A DNA stretch of 6,653 nucleotides from assembly GCF_937920395.1 (NCBI RefSeq), contig NZ_CALEVF010000242.1:1-6653 (forward strand), in the 5' to 3' direction. Of the stretch, positions 1 to 6,616 are shown one piece after another. The notes beneath the pieces were generated by a model, which saw nothing but the letters and a program-made list of their open reading frames with translations, did not search any database and was not told the DNA's origin. This DNA comes from an uncultured Clostridium sp. (GTDB taxonomy: Bacteria; Bacillota; Clostridia; Clostridiales; Clostridiaceae). How positions within the stretch are numbered: the stretch's first letter is position 1; every line of letters starts with the position of its first letter. Position numbers and translations under genes: made by a program.

Positions 1-39
1 CATCCTTATAATAAGGGCGGCTTTGATCCAGTTAAATAA
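1..39 (+). CDS. yidD: YidD, C-terminal end (partial)
   Basis: The first 39 bases read in frame 1 as HPYNKGGFDPVK followed by TAA. The pattern HP-x-x-x-GG-x-DPV is the usual C-terminal signature of YidD, a small membrane-associated protein thought to help insertion of membrane proteins together with YidC. The gene lies directly upstream of yidC, its normal neighbour in the rnpA-yidD-yidC order, and ends 21 bases before the yidC start. Only the tail is visible, so integrity of the gene cannot be judged. The identification rests on about a dozen residues plus the gene order. Confidence 0.85.
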   Translation, partial: HPYNKGGFDPVK

Positions 40-45
40 GCGCTC

Positions 46-51
46 AGGAGG
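46..51 (+). promoter_or_regulatory. Shine-Dalgarno site for yidC, fixes a TTG start
   Basis: A perfect AGGAGG lies 9 bases before the TTG at 61. The next in-frame ATG (106-108, Met16) has no comparable site and would cut off the conserved N-terminal amphipathic segment, so the TTG is preferred. Confidence 0.85.
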
Positions 52-60
52 TTTTTAAAT

Positions 61-747
61 TTGAATATAAAGTTTTTAACTGAGCCACTTACTAGGTTTT
101 TTTACATGGTAAATGGTGCAATTCATACAATTATACCAAATAATGATTTATCATATGGACTCGCAATAATTGTTTTCACAATTATTGTAAGATTAATATT
201 GTTGCCTTTAAGTGTTAAACAACTTAGATCAACAGCTAAAATGGGTGCAATTCAACCAGAAATGAAAAAAGTTCAAACAAAATATAAAAGCGACCCACAA
301 AAGGCTCAACAAGAAGTAATGAAACTTTATAAGGAAAATGGAGTAAACCCAATGGGTGGTTGTTTACCAATGATTGTTCAGATGCCTATTCTATTTTCTT
401 TATATGCTGTTTTTCAACACTTAAATATGCATGGTGCTGGTTTTTTATGGATGCATGATTTAACAAAATCAGATCCAATATATATATTACCAATTTTATC
501 TACTATTACAACATATTTTTCATCGAAACTTATGCAACCGCCGTCAACAGATGGCGCTCAATCTAAACAAACTTCAACAATGAACACTGTGATGGCTATT
601 TTCATGGGATTCATGAGTCTTAAGTTTGCAGGTACATTAGTATTATATTGGGTAATAAATAATGTAATACAAATAATTCAAACTATATTTATAAATAAAA
701 TTGAATTAAATAAAAAAACGGATGAAGCAGTAGTAAATAAGAAATAA
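61..747 (+). CDS. yidC: YidC/Oxa1/SpoIIIJ-family membrane protein insertase
   Basis: This 228-residue insertase places membrane proteins in the cytoplasmic membrane, alone or with SecYEG; in spore-formers the SpoIIIJ version also supports sporulation. Seen in the sequence: an N-terminal amphipathic segment (about 5-25); TM1 at about 33-52 containing Arg44 in FTIIVRLILLPL, the position of the conserved groove arginine; a charged cytoplasmic hairpin at 53-97 (KMGAIQPEMKKVQTKY); TM2 at about 100-121 after NPMGGCLPM; TM3 at about 138-157; and closely spaced TM4/TM5 at about 174-213 with the LYW-x-x-x-N motif (195-201). The tail is short and lysine-rich. There is no lipobox or cleavable signal, unlike Bacillus SpoIIIJ, which fits clostridial homologues. 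The usual PAGL before LYW reads FAGT here, a mild divergence. The TTG start may lower translation. Family assignment is very secure; whether it has a sporulation role is inference. Confidence 0.97.
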   Translation: MNIKFLTEPLTRFFYMVNGAIHTIIPNNDLSYGLAIIVFTIIVRLILLPLSVKQLRSTAKMGAIQPEMKKVQTKYKSDPQKAQQEVMKLYKENGVNPMGGCLPMIVQMPILFSLYAVFQHLNMHGAGFLWMHDLTKSDPIYILPILSTITTYFSSKLMQPPSTDGAQSKQTSTMNTVMAIFMGFMSLKFAGTLVLYWVINNVIQIIQTIFINKIELNKKTDEAVVNKK

Positions 748-799
748 GTTTAACACAAGTGCCTAATTTTTACATTAAGAAAGGCGGGTGTAGCACGAT

Positions 800-1426
800 A
801 TGAAGATTATTGAAATGATGGGAAAAAACGTTGACGATGCTATTAGTAAAGCACTAGAAGAATTAAAAGTAACAAGAGATAAAGTAAAAGTTGAAACATT
901 AGATGAGGGAAGTAAAGGATTTTTAAATATCATTGGAGTAAAACCTGCTAAAATTAGAGTTACAGTTAAAAGAGATAGTTTAAAAGAAGCTGAAACATTT
1001 TTAATGGAAGTACTACAATCTATGAATATGAAAGCCGATGTTAAACTTAAAGATGAAAATAATGAAATGCATATTGATTTAATTGGACCTAATATGGGAC
1101 TTTTAATAGGATATAGAGGCGAAACGTTAGATGCGCTTCAGTACCTTGTAAGTTTAGTGGTAAATAAAAATCATGATGAAGAGTATAAAAGAGTATTATT
1201 GGATACTGAAAATTATAGAGCAAAACGGGAAGAAACTTTAAAACGGCTTGCATCAAAAATTGCTTATAAGGTTAGGGTAAGCGGTAGAGTATTAAAACTT
1301 GAGCCTATGAACCCTTATGAAAGAAGAATAATACACTCATCGCTCCAAAATGATACATATATTTATACATTTAGTGAAGGTGAAGAACCTTATAGAAGAG
1401 TTGTAGTTGATTTAAAGAAAGCCTAA
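800..1426 (+). CDS. jag: Jag/KhpB RNA-binding protein (Jag-N, KH, R3H domains)
   Basis: This 208-residue cytoplasmic RNA-binding protein of the Jag (SpoIIIJ-associated, KhpB, EloR) family is linked in other Firmicutes to cell elongation, division and post-transcriptional control, often as a partner of KhpA. Domains in order: Jag-N at about 1-55, with the typical SKGFLNIIG stretch at 38-46; a KH domain at about 76-150 with its GxxG loop as GYRG (104-107); and an R3H domain at about 152-208 with Arg175 and His179 in ERRIIH, followed by the family ending [12 protein letters not shown] (192-203). All key motifs are intact and the length is typical. The ATG at 800 has AAGGCGGG (781-788) 11 bases upstream, a slightly long spacing. 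It follows yidC after 52 bases, the standard pairing. Its stop codon lies in the loop of a predicted terminator hairpin. Confidence 0.96.
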   Translation: MKIIEMMGKNVDDAISKALEELKVTRDKVKVETLDEGSKGFLNIIGVKPAKIRVTVKRDSLKEAETFLMEVLQSMNMKADVKLKDENNEMHIDLIGPNMGLLIGYRGETLDALQYLVSLVVNKNHDEEYKRVLLDTENYRAKREETLKRLASKIAYKVRVSGRVLKLEPMNPYERRIIHSSLQNDTYIYTFSEGEEPYRRVVVDLKKA

Positions 1427-1439
1427 GGGCTTTCTTTTT
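1414..1439 (+). terminator. Intrinsic terminator or attenuator over the jag stop codon
   Basis: The arm AAAGAAAGCC (1414-1423) is perfectly complementary to GGCTTTCTTT (1428-1437) around the four-base loop TAAG, and T residues run from 1435 to 1439. The GC-containing core (1417-1423 with 1428-1434) followed by TTTTT is a classic Rho-independent shape. The last jag codons form the 5' arm and the jag stop codon lies in the loop, so ribosomes finishing jag would compete with hairpin formation. It may therefore end the yidC-jag transcript only partly. I see no convincing promoter between it and mnmE. Confidence 0.75.
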
Positions 1440-1481
1440 AAATTTGTAAAACTAAAGAGTTTGATAAATATTTATGAAATT

Positions 1482-1487
1482 AGGAGG
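1482..1487 (+). promoter_or_regulatory. Shine-Dalgarno site that fixes the mnmE start at 1497
   Basis: A perfect AGGAGG lies 9 bases before the ATG at 1497. The open frame extends 12 codons further upstream to a TTG at 1461, but that would place this site inside the coding region and add residues ([11 protein letters not shown]) foreign to MnmE N-termini. Confidence 0.9.
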
Positions 1488-1496
1488 GTACATTTA

Positions 1497-2873
1497 ATGA
1501 AAGAATTTGATACTATAGCTGCAATATCAACAAGCATAGGAGAAGGTGGTATATCCATAATTAGAGTATCTGGTGATAAGGCTATAAATATAGTGGATAG
1601 TATATTTATAGGTAAAAATAATAGAAAACTGAATGATTTTAAATCTTATACTATGAGATATGGTCATGTGATTGATAAAAATGGAATTAGACTTGACGAG
1701 GTTATTATTTCATATATGAAAGGCCCTAAAAGTTTTACAGCGGAGGATACTATTGAAATAAATTGTCATGGTGGGGTAGTTGGTACTAATAGAATATTGC
1801 AAGAGGTCATTCGCGCTGGTGCAAGAATAGCAGAACCTGGAGAATTTACTAAAAGAGCATTTTTAAATGGTAGAATTGATTTAAGTCAAGCAGAAGCAGT
1901 TATGGATATAATACGTGCAAAGACAGAACTTAGTATGAAGTCAGCACTTATGCAATCAGAAGGTTCGATTTCCAGGGAAATAAAAAACATTCGAGCTAAA
2001 TTACTTAGTGTAATTGCGCATATAGAGGTTACAGTTGATTACCCAGAAGAGGATATTGAAGATGTAACTGCAAATGAAGTACGCGACGAAGTTACAGTTA
2101 TAATAAGTGAGATAGAAATGTTACTTAGTACTGCAGATGAGGGTAAAATCTTAAGAGAAGGTCTAAGTACTGTTATAGTTGGAAAACCTAATGTAGGAAA
2201 ATCATCACTTCTCAATGCTCTTGTAAAAGAAAAAAGAGCTATTGTCACAGATGTTCCAGGTACAACGAGAGATGCCATAGAAGAGTATATAAGTATCGAG
2301 GGCATACCTGTTAAAATAGTAGATACTGCTGGAATTCGTGAAACTGAGGATATAGTTGAAAAAATAGGAGTAGAAACATCTAAAGAAAAGATAGATGAGG
2401 CTGACTTAGTTATATTAATATTGGATTCAAGTATTAAGCTTAGTCGAGAGGATATAGAAATAATCGAATATATTAAAGAAAAAAAATACATTGTACTATT
2501 AAATAAAAGTGATTTAGGTGGTAAAATAGAGATAAGCGAATTACAAAATTTAAAAGCTAAGTATATTACTAATGTTTCAATAAAAACAGGTGTTGGTTTA
2601 GATTCAGTTAAAAGAAATATAAAGGATTTATTTTTTAATGGTGAAATTAAAACAGAAGGTGTTTTTGTTACAAATAATAGACATAAGCAGGCTTTAATAC
2701 GGGCTAAGGAAAATTTGAAAGCATCATTAAATGCTTTAGAACATACTTTAGCTATTGATCTAGCTTCAATTGATATAAGAAATGCGTGGATGAATTTAGG
2801 CGAAATTACTGGCGAGGCACTAGATGAGGATATAATACATAAGATATTTGCTGAATTTTGTTTAGGAAAGTAG
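1497..2873 (+). CDS. mnmE: tRNA modification GTPase MnmE (TrmE)
   Basis: MnmE works with MnmG to install aminomethyl or carboxymethylaminomethyl groups on C5 of the wobble uridine (U34) of certain tRNAs, using a methylene-tetrahydrofolate-derived carbon and K+-stimulated GTP hydrolysis. The 458-residue protein has the usual length. The N-terminal folate-binding domain (1-120) starts [20 protein letters not shown] helical domain surrounds the inserted G domain at about 221-380. G motifs are the P-loop GKPNVGKSS (229-237), TDVPGTTRD (251-259), DTAG (276-279) and NKSD (336-339), with a G5-like SIKTG at 361-365. The protein ends FCLGK, with the conserved cysteine at 455. Nothing is missing. The ATG at 1497 is chosen for its AGGAGG and the family N-terminus. 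mnmG begins 8 bases after the stop, so the two partners are almost certainly co-transcribed and probably translationally coupled. Confidence 0.98.
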   Translation: MKEFDTIAAISTSIGEGGISIIRVSGDKAINIVDSIFIGKNNRKLNDFKSYTMRYGHVIDKNGIRLDEVIISYMKGPKSFTAEDTIEINCHGGVVGTNRILQEVIRAGARIAEPGEFTKRAFLNGRIDLSQAEAVMDIIRAKTELSMKSALMQSEGSISREIKNIRAKLLSVIAHIEVTVDYPEEDIEDVTANEVRDEVTVIISEIEMLLSTADEGKILREGLSTVIVGKPNVGKSSLLNALVKEKRAIVTDVPGTTRDAIEEYISIEGIPVKIVDTAGIRETEDIVEKIGVETSKEKIDEADLVILILDSSIKLSREDIEIIEYIKEKKYIVLLNKSDLGGKIEISELQNLKAKYITNVSIKTGVGLDSVKRNIKDLFFNGEIKTEGVFVTNNRHKQALIRAKENLKASLNALEHTLAIDLASIDIRNAWMNLGEITGEALDEDIIHKIFAEFCLGK

Positions 2874-2875
2874 GG
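2872..2875 (+). promoter_or_regulatory. Weak Shine-Dalgarno site for mnmG, overlapping the mnmE stop
   Basis: AGGG at 2872-2875 overlaps the TAG stop of mnmE and lies 6 bases before the ATG at 2882. It is the only plausible site nearby, and the overlap suggests coupling to translation of mnmE. It favours the ATG over a TTG at 2858 inside mnmE. Confidence 0.55.
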
Positions 2876-2881
2876 ATAAAT

Positions 2882-4783
2882 ATGAAATATGATGCAGGAA
2901 ATTTTGATGTTATAGTTATTGGAGCTGGGCATGCAGGTTGCGAGGCAGGCCTTGCCGCGGCAAGAATGGGGTGTAAAACTTTAATTTGTGCTATAAATTT
3001 AGAGAGCGTAGCTTTGATGCCTTGTAATCCTAATATTGGGGGAACTGCTAAGGGCCATTTAGTGAGGGAAATAGACGCACTTGGTGGTGAGATGGGAGTA
3101 AATATTGATAATACATATATACAATCAAGAATGTTAAACACATCTAAAGGACCAGCTGTGTTTTCATTAAGAGCTCAAGCAGATAAAAAAGCATATGGAA
3201 TGAGAATGAAACATGTATTAGAGACTCAGGAGAATTTGCAACTCAGACAATTAGAGGTAGTATCTATAGACGTAGAAGATGGTAAAATTAAAGGTATCCT
3301 TACTAAAAATGAGGCATATTTCACGACTAAGACTATTGTTATAGCATCGGGGACATATTTAAAATCAAAGATTATAATTGGGGATCTTAGTTATAGTGAG
3401 GGACCTAGCGGATTACAGCCTGCAAATGAACTTTCTAAATCATTATGTGAACTAGGAATAAAACTAAGGCGTTTTAAAACAGGAACGCCATCTAGAGTAA
3501 ACAGACGCTCAGTTGATTTTTCTAAGATGGAGGAGCAATTAGGCGATACGCAGGTAGTTCCATTTTCGTTTATTAGTGATGATATAAGCCGTAAACAGCT
3601 ATCGTGTTATTTAACTTATACAAATGAAGACACACATAATATAATCAGAAAAAACATAATGAGATCACCTTTATATAATGGTTCAATTAAGAGTACTGGG
3701 CCTAGATATTGTCCATCTATTGAAGATAAAGTAATGAGATTTACTGACAAAGAAAGACACCAAATATTTATCGAGCCTGAAGGTGAAAGTACCGAGGAGA
3801 TGTATGTTCAAGGTATGTCTAGTTCACTTCCTGAGGAAATACAGGTTGAAATGTTAAAAACAGTTCCAGGACTTGAAAATGTAGAAATTATGAGAACTGC
3901 TTATGCAATAGAATATGACTGCATAGACTCACTAGATTTAAAACTCTCACTAGAATTTAAAGATATTAGTGGATTATTTTCAGCAGGTCAAATAAATGGT
4001 AGCTCGGGATATGAAGAAGCGGCATCTCAAGGTATTATTGCAGGTATAAACGCAGCACTTCTTACTCAAAACAAAGAGCCGTTAATATTAAAAAGATCTG
4101 ATGGTTATATAGGAGTTTTAATTGATGATTTAGTAACTAAAGGAACTAATGAACCATATAGAATGATGACCTCAAGAGCGGAGTATAGATTATTATTAAG
4201 GCAAGACAATGCGGACTTAAGGTTAACTGAAATAGGACATAGTGTTGGACTTGTGACTGAACATAGATATGATATTTTCAAAAAAAAGAAGCTGCAAATA
4301 GAAAAAGAAATCGAAAGAATTAAAAATTTACAAATTACAAATAAAAAAGAGATCGAGGAATTTTTAATCTCTTGTAATTCTACGCCTCTAAAAAAACCTA
4401 TTAGTTTATATGAGCTTATAAAAAGGCCAGAACTTGACTATTATATGGTTGAAAAACTAGATGTAGATAGACCTATATTAAATAAGTATATATGTGAACA
4501 AGTTAATATTGTTTCAAAATATGAAGGTTATATCCAGAAACAATTAGACCAAATTAAGCAATTTAGAAAGTTTGAAAGTAAAAGTATATCTAAAGATATA
4601 AATTATGATAAGATAAAAGGATTGCGGATAGAGGCTATGCAAAAATTAGGTAAAGTTAAACCTGAAAGTATAGGTCAAGCTTCTAGAATATCAGGAGTAT
4701 CACCTGCAGATATGTCTGTGCTAATGATATATCTTGAGCAACAAAAAAGACTATTGAACTCAAAAATCGAAAATAACTTATAA
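2882..4783 (+). CDS. mnmG: tRNA U34 modification FAD enzyme MnmG (GidA)
   Basis: MnmG is the FAD- and NADH-dependent partner of MnmE in wobble-uridine (cmnm5/nm5 U34) modification. The 633-residue protein has the usual length. An N-terminal Rossmann FAD site reads [10 protein letters not shown] (14-23). Two cysteines important in the E. coli enzyme are present: Cys48 in MPCNPNIGG and Cys277 in [11 protein letters not shown]. The second FAD-contact region is [17 protein letters not shown] (368-384), followed by the family block [19 protein letters not shown] (431-449). The C-terminal helical region that contacts MnmE and tRNA spans about 550-620. Small departures from the common consensus are LSLEFK (355-360, usually PTLETK) and GSSG for GTTG; these look tolerable. 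The open frame could start at a TTG at 2858, but the ATG gives the normal [16 protein letters not shown] beginning. An 8-base gap after mnmE and a 20-base gap before rsmG indicate one operon. Confidence 0.98.
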   Translation: MKYDAGNFDVIVIGAGHAGCEAGLAAARMGCKTLICAINLESVALMPCNPNIGGTAKGHLVREIDALGGEMGVNIDNTYIQSRMLNTSKGPAVFSLRAQADKKAYGMRMKHVLETQENLQLRQLEVVSIDVEDGKIKGILTKNEAYFTTKTIVIASGTYLKSKIIIGDLSYSEGPSGLQPANELSKSLCELGIKLRRFKTGTPSRVNRRSVDFSKMEEQLGDTQVVPFSFISDDISRKQLSCYLTYTNEDTHNIIRKNIMRSPLYNGSIKSTGPRYCPSIEDKVMRFTDKERHQIFIEPEGESTEEMYVQGMSSSLPEEIQVEMLKTVPGLENVEIMRTAYAIEYDCIDSLDLKLSLEFKDISGLFSAGQINGSSGYEEAASQGIIAGINAALLTQNKEPLILKRSDGYIGVLIDDLVTKGTNEPYRMMTSRAEYRLLLRQDNADLRLTEIGHSVGLVTEHRYDIFKKKKLQIEKEIERIKNLQITNKKEIEEFLISCNSTPLKKPISLYELIKRPELDYYMVEKLDVDRPILNKYICEQVNIVSKYEGYIQKQLDQIKQFRKFESKSISKDINYDKIKGLRIEAMQKLGKVKPESIGQASRISGVSPADMSVLMIYLEQQKRLLNSKIENNL

Positions 4784-4803
4784 AAATTATATAGAGGTGA
4801 AAT

Positions 4804-5523
4804 ATGGAGTACTTTGATATATTAAATGAGGCTAGTAATAATGTAGGACTTAAATTTGATCAAAAAAAATACGATCAATTTATGTTATATAAAGACCTTA
4901 TAAAGGAATGGAATGAGAAAATAAATTTGACGGCTATAAAAGAGGATGAAGCAATAGTAAAAAAACATTTTATTGATTCTATGAAGGTTTTTAAGTTTGA
5001 TCAGCTAAAGAATGCTAAAAGTGTTATAGATATAGGGACTGGAGGAGGTTTTCCGGGTATTCCTATGAAAATAATAAAACCTGAAGTTAATATAGTCCTA
5101 CTAGATTCACTGAATAAGAGAATTATTTTTCTGAATGAAGTAATTAATCGACTTAATTTGAAAAATATTAAAGCTATTCATGGTAGGGCAGAAGATTTTG
5201 CAAGGGAAAAACAATATAGAGAAAAATTTGATATTGCAGTATCAAGAGCTGTTGCTAATTTAACTGTTTTAAGTGAATATTGTATACCATATGTAAAGGT
5301 TGGAGGGTATTTTGTAGCAATGAAAGGTCCTGCAGTTGAAGATGAAATTAAGTTGTCAAAGAATGCAATTAGGATGCTTGGTGGACAAATAGAGCATATA
5401 GAAAAGGTGCAAATTGAGGGTAGTGATTTAAATCATAATTTAGTAATAATAAAAAAGATTTCACAAACTCATAAAGAATATCCTAGAAAAGCAGGTATGG
5501 TTACCAAGGCACCTTTAGTTTAG
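4804..5523 (+). CDS. rsmG: 16S rRNA (guanine-N7)-methyltransferase RsmG (GidB)
   Basis: RsmG uses S-adenosylmethionine to methylate N7 of G527 (E. coli numbering) in 16S rRNA; its loss is a known route to low-level streptomycin resistance. The 239-residue protein has the family length. Seen: the N-terminal block [18 protein letters not shown] (28-45); the glycine-rich SAM motif [14 protein letters not shown] (74-87); the acidic ribose-binding position Asp101 in [16 protein letters not shown] (146-153); MKGP (173-176); and the typical C-terminal YPRKAG (226-231) ending TKAPLV. It follows mnmG after 20 bases, preceded by a strong GAGGTGA site (4794-4800). No clear terminator follows: the hairpin at 5542-5558 lacks a T-run, so read-through into noc is possible in addition to the separate noc promoter. 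Confidence 0.97.
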   Translation: MEYFDILNEASNNVGLKFDQKKYDQFMLYKDLIKEWNEKINLTAIKEDEAIVKKHFIDSMKVFKFDQLKNAKSVIDIGTGGGFPGIPMKIIKPEVNIVLLDSLNKRIIFLNEVINRLNLKNIKAIHGRAEDFAREKQYREKFDIAVSRAVANLTVLSEYCIPYVKVGGYFVAMKGPAVEDEIKLSKNAIRMLGGQIEHIEKVQIEGSDLNHNLVIIKKISQTHKEYPRKAGMVTKAPLV

Positions 5524-5541
5524 AAGTCATCTACTGACGAA

Positions 5542-5558
5542 AATCACTGAAAGTGGTT
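5542..5558 (+). other. Small hairpin after rsmG without a T-run
   Basis: AATCACT (5542-5548) pairs with AGTGGTT (5552-5558) around the loop GAA, giving seven base pairs of which one is G-U. It begins 19 bases after the rsmG stop, but the following bases (ACTACAGC) are not a U-tract, so it is not a standard terminator. It overlaps the first copy of the direct repeat, and could be an mRNA 3'-end stabiliser, part of an operator, or chance. Confidence 0.35.
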
Positions 5559-5597
5559 ACTACAGCACTAAAAAAGATGATTATAGTACTGAAAGTG
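5546..5597. repeat. 10-bp direct repeat, two copies 42 bases apart, upstream of noc
   Basis: ACTGAAAGTG occurs exactly at 5546-5555 and again at 5588-5597. The start-to-start distance of 42 is about four helical turns, so both copies would face the same side of the DNA. The second copy overlaps the -35 position of the promoter at 5606-5614. The repeat is seen directly; a role as a regulator-binding site is inference. Confidence 0.5.
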
Positions 5598-5605
5598 ACA
5601 ATTAA

Positions 5606-5614
5606 TGGTATAAT
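5606..5614 (+). promoter_or_regulatory. Extended -10 promoter for noc
   Basis: TGGTATAAT combines a consensus TATAAT (5609-5614) with an upstream TG at the extended -10 position, a form that can work with a poor -35. The -35 position (around 5586-5591, GTACTG) is indeed poor. A start of transcription near 5621 is predicted, giving a noc leader of roughly 100 bases. This would let noc be expressed apart from the RNA-modification genes upstream. Confidence 0.65.
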
Positions 5615-5703
5615 TTGTCGTACGAAAGAATAATAAAAAAGAAGGAAATAACATAATAAAAGAGAATTGTTAATATAAGGTAAAAATTGAAAAAGGGAAA
5701 ATT

Positions 5704-5708
5704 GAGGG
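5704..5708 (+). promoter_or_regulatory. Ribosome-binding site for noc
   Basis: GAGGG lies 10 bases before the ATG at 5719. No other start codon is open in this frame upstream, since the frame is closed by TAA at 5671. This limits how far the N-terminus of Noc can extend. Confidence 0.7.
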
Positions 5709-5718
5709 ATGGTATATT

Positions 5719-6498
5719 ATGCAGGATAATGTAAATCACGTATCTATAGAATTAATTTCTCCAAATGTTTATCAACCTAGAAAGCACTTTAATGAAGAAA
5801 CTATTGAGGAACTGTCTCAGTCAATAAAAGCTTACGGAATAATTCAGCCACTAACAGTTAGAAAAAGTGGTGAAAACAGATATGAATTGGTTGCGGGTGA
5901 AAGAAGATTAAGAGCAGCAAAAAAAATAGGCCTTGAAGAAGTTCCAGTAATTATTATAGATATAACAGATAAAGAGTCTGCGGCTATTGCGTTACTCGAA
6001 AATTTACAAAGAGAAGATTTAAATTTCTTCGAAGAGGCTACAGCATATTATAATCTTATTCAAGACCATGCTTATACACAAGAACGGTTAGCCCAAATGA
6101 TAGGTAAGAAACAATCAACAATTGCAAATAAATTAAGATTACTTAAATTGGATAAGGAAATAACTAATATTTTAGTGGAAAATAAACTTACAGAGAGACA
6201 TGCTAGAGCGCTTCTTCGATTACCTAATATAAATATTCAAAAGAAAGTATTAAAAATAGTAGTTAGTAAATCACTTAATGTTAAAAATACAGAAGAACTT
6301 ATTGAAAAAGAATTACTTAAGTTATGCAGAACTGAAGTGGCAGCAGATGGAAAGAAAAAGATAAAAGGAATTTTTGCGCCTAGAGTTTATATAAATACTA
6401 TAAAGCAAGTTTTTGATAAATATGGAATAAATGCGCAATATAAATCTAAAGAATTAGAAGATAGTATAGAGGTAACAATTAGGATTCCCAAAAAATGA
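5719..6498 (+). CDS. noc: Noc-type ParB-family nucleoid occlusion protein
   Basis: This 259-residue protein belongs to the ParB/Noc family of CTP-dependent DNA clamps. In Bacillus, Noc binds NBS sites and blocks division over the nucleoid. Seen: an N-terminal ParB/CTPase domain (about 8-100) with QPRKHF (19-24), the GERR box in AGERRLRA (59-66) and ENLQRE (94-99), which correspond to the CTP-binding C and P motifs; a helix-turn-helix region at about 119-144 with GKKQSTIANKLRLLKL (129-144); and a C-terminal dimerisation domain ending IEVTIRIPKK. Four positions that separate Noc from ParB DNA specificity (173, 179, 184, 201 in Caulobacter ParB numbering) are here Gln132, Lys138, Lys143 and Arg160, all Noc-type. 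The C-terminal TIRIPK and the position after rsmG also favour Noc over Spo0J. The short N-terminus lacks the amphipathic membrane-targeting helix of Bacillus Noc, so nucleoid occlusion as such is uncertain. Confidence 0.93.
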   Translation: MQDNVNHVSIELISPNVYQPRKHFNEETIEELSQSIKAYGIIQPLTVRKSGENRYELVAGERRLRAAKKIGLEEVPVIIIDITDKESAAIALLENLQREDLNFFEEATAYYNLIQDHAYTQERLAQMIGKKQSTIANKLRLLKLDKEITNILVENKLTERHARALLRLPNINIQKKVLKIVVSKSLNVKNTEELIEKELLKLCRTEVAADGKKKIKGIFAPRVYINTIKQVFDKYGINAQYKSKELEDSIEVTIRIPKK

Positions 6499-6507
6499 CT
6501 TCCAAAA

Positions 6508-6549
6508 CAGGATGTTTCACGTGAAACATCCTGCTTTTTTATTTTTTTT
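6508..6549 (+). terminator. Intrinsic terminator of noc, built on the parS palindrome
   Basis: Starting 9 bases after the noc stop, the arm CAGGATGTTTCAC (6508-6520) is followed at once by its perfect reverse complement (6521-6533), a 26-bp palindrome. In RNA this would give an 11-bp stem with the loop ACGU. TTTTTT (6535-6540) and TTTTTTTT (6542-6549) follow, separated by one A. AAAA at 6504-6507 could extend the stem with the first U-run. This is a strong Rho-independent terminator in the + direction. Confidence 0.93.
6513..6528. promoter_or_regulatory. parS: parS centromere site (ParB/Spo0J binding)
   Basis: TGTTTCACGTGAAACA matches the canonical 16-bp bacterial chromosomal parS palindrome at every position. 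ParB (Spo0J) loads here and spreads as a CTP-bound clamp for origin segregation and SMC recruitment. The site sits between noc and the expected soj-spo0J genes, a normal origin-proximal setting, and forms the middle of the noc terminator stem. Confidence 0.97.
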
Positions 6550-6591
6550 GAAATATTGCAAAAAATACTATTAATATATTTAACATAAATA

Positions 6592-6597
6592 TATAAT
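6592..6597 (+). promoter_or_regulatory. Possible -10 element for the gene beyond the right edge
   Basis: TATAAT matches the -10 consensus in the region after the noc terminator, where a promoter for the next gene (expected soj) is needed. No good -35 lies 16-18 bases upstream and the surroundings are extremely AT-rich, so the match may be chance. If used, transcription would start near 6604, just before the 34-bp palindrome. Confidence 0.25.
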
Positions 6598-6616
6598 GAA
6601 TTATATAGTACAATAA

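Larger units (their letters stand above)
5524..5718. other. 195-base non-coding gap between rsmG and noc
   Basis: No credible gene lies here; stops occur in every frame and the longest start-to-stop runs are under about 20 codons without good ribosome-binding sites. The left half holds a small hairpin and a 10-bp direct repeat. An extended -10 promoter is at 5606-5614. The right half is a purine-rich A-dominated leader of about 100 bases that ends in the noc ribosome-binding site. No NBS (the Noc target of Bacillus) or parS palindrome is present in this gap. Confidence 0.8.

Noticed and set aside
761..785. GCCT/AGGC pairing that could hide the jag ribosome-binding site
   Set aside because: It has only four pairs around a 17-base loop, with no stable inner stem; not supported as a riboswitch or thermosensor.
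2039..2932. Long open frame on the - strand (297 codons) across mnmE
   Set aside because: It is antisense to the G domain and C-terminus of a clear mnmE; its translation is low-complexity Ser/Ile-rich without a recognisable domain.
2806..3141. Open frame on the - strand (111 codons) across the mnmE-mnmG junction
   Set aside because: It is antisense to the conserved MnmG FAD site, with a Pro/Ala/Ile-rich translation and no family resemblance.
3319..3334. parS half-site-like TTTCACG inside mnmG
   Set aside because: The right half does not match and the similarity to parS is about 11 of 16 with no palindrome.
4280..4287. Run of eight A within mnmG (and a similar one near 4862 in rsmG) as a frameshift or phase-variation site
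   Set aside because: The frames are intact, such A-runs are common in Lys-rich AT-rich genes, and there is no stimulatory structure or alternative product of interest.
5048..5061. NBS-like sequence inside rsmG (TTTTCCGGGTAT)
   Set aside because: It matches only about 10 of 14 bases of the Bacillus NBS, lacks the palindrome, and is explained by the conserved GGFPGIP codons.
5577..5633. 18-codon ATG frame between rsmG and noc
   Set aside because: It has no ribosome-binding site and spans the predicted noc promoter and transcription start.
5687..5734. 15-codon TTG frame overlapping the noc start, with AAGG a few bases upstream
   Set aside because: A leader peptide was considered, but the frame is tiny, the start is TTG, and nothing in its composition suggests attenuation.
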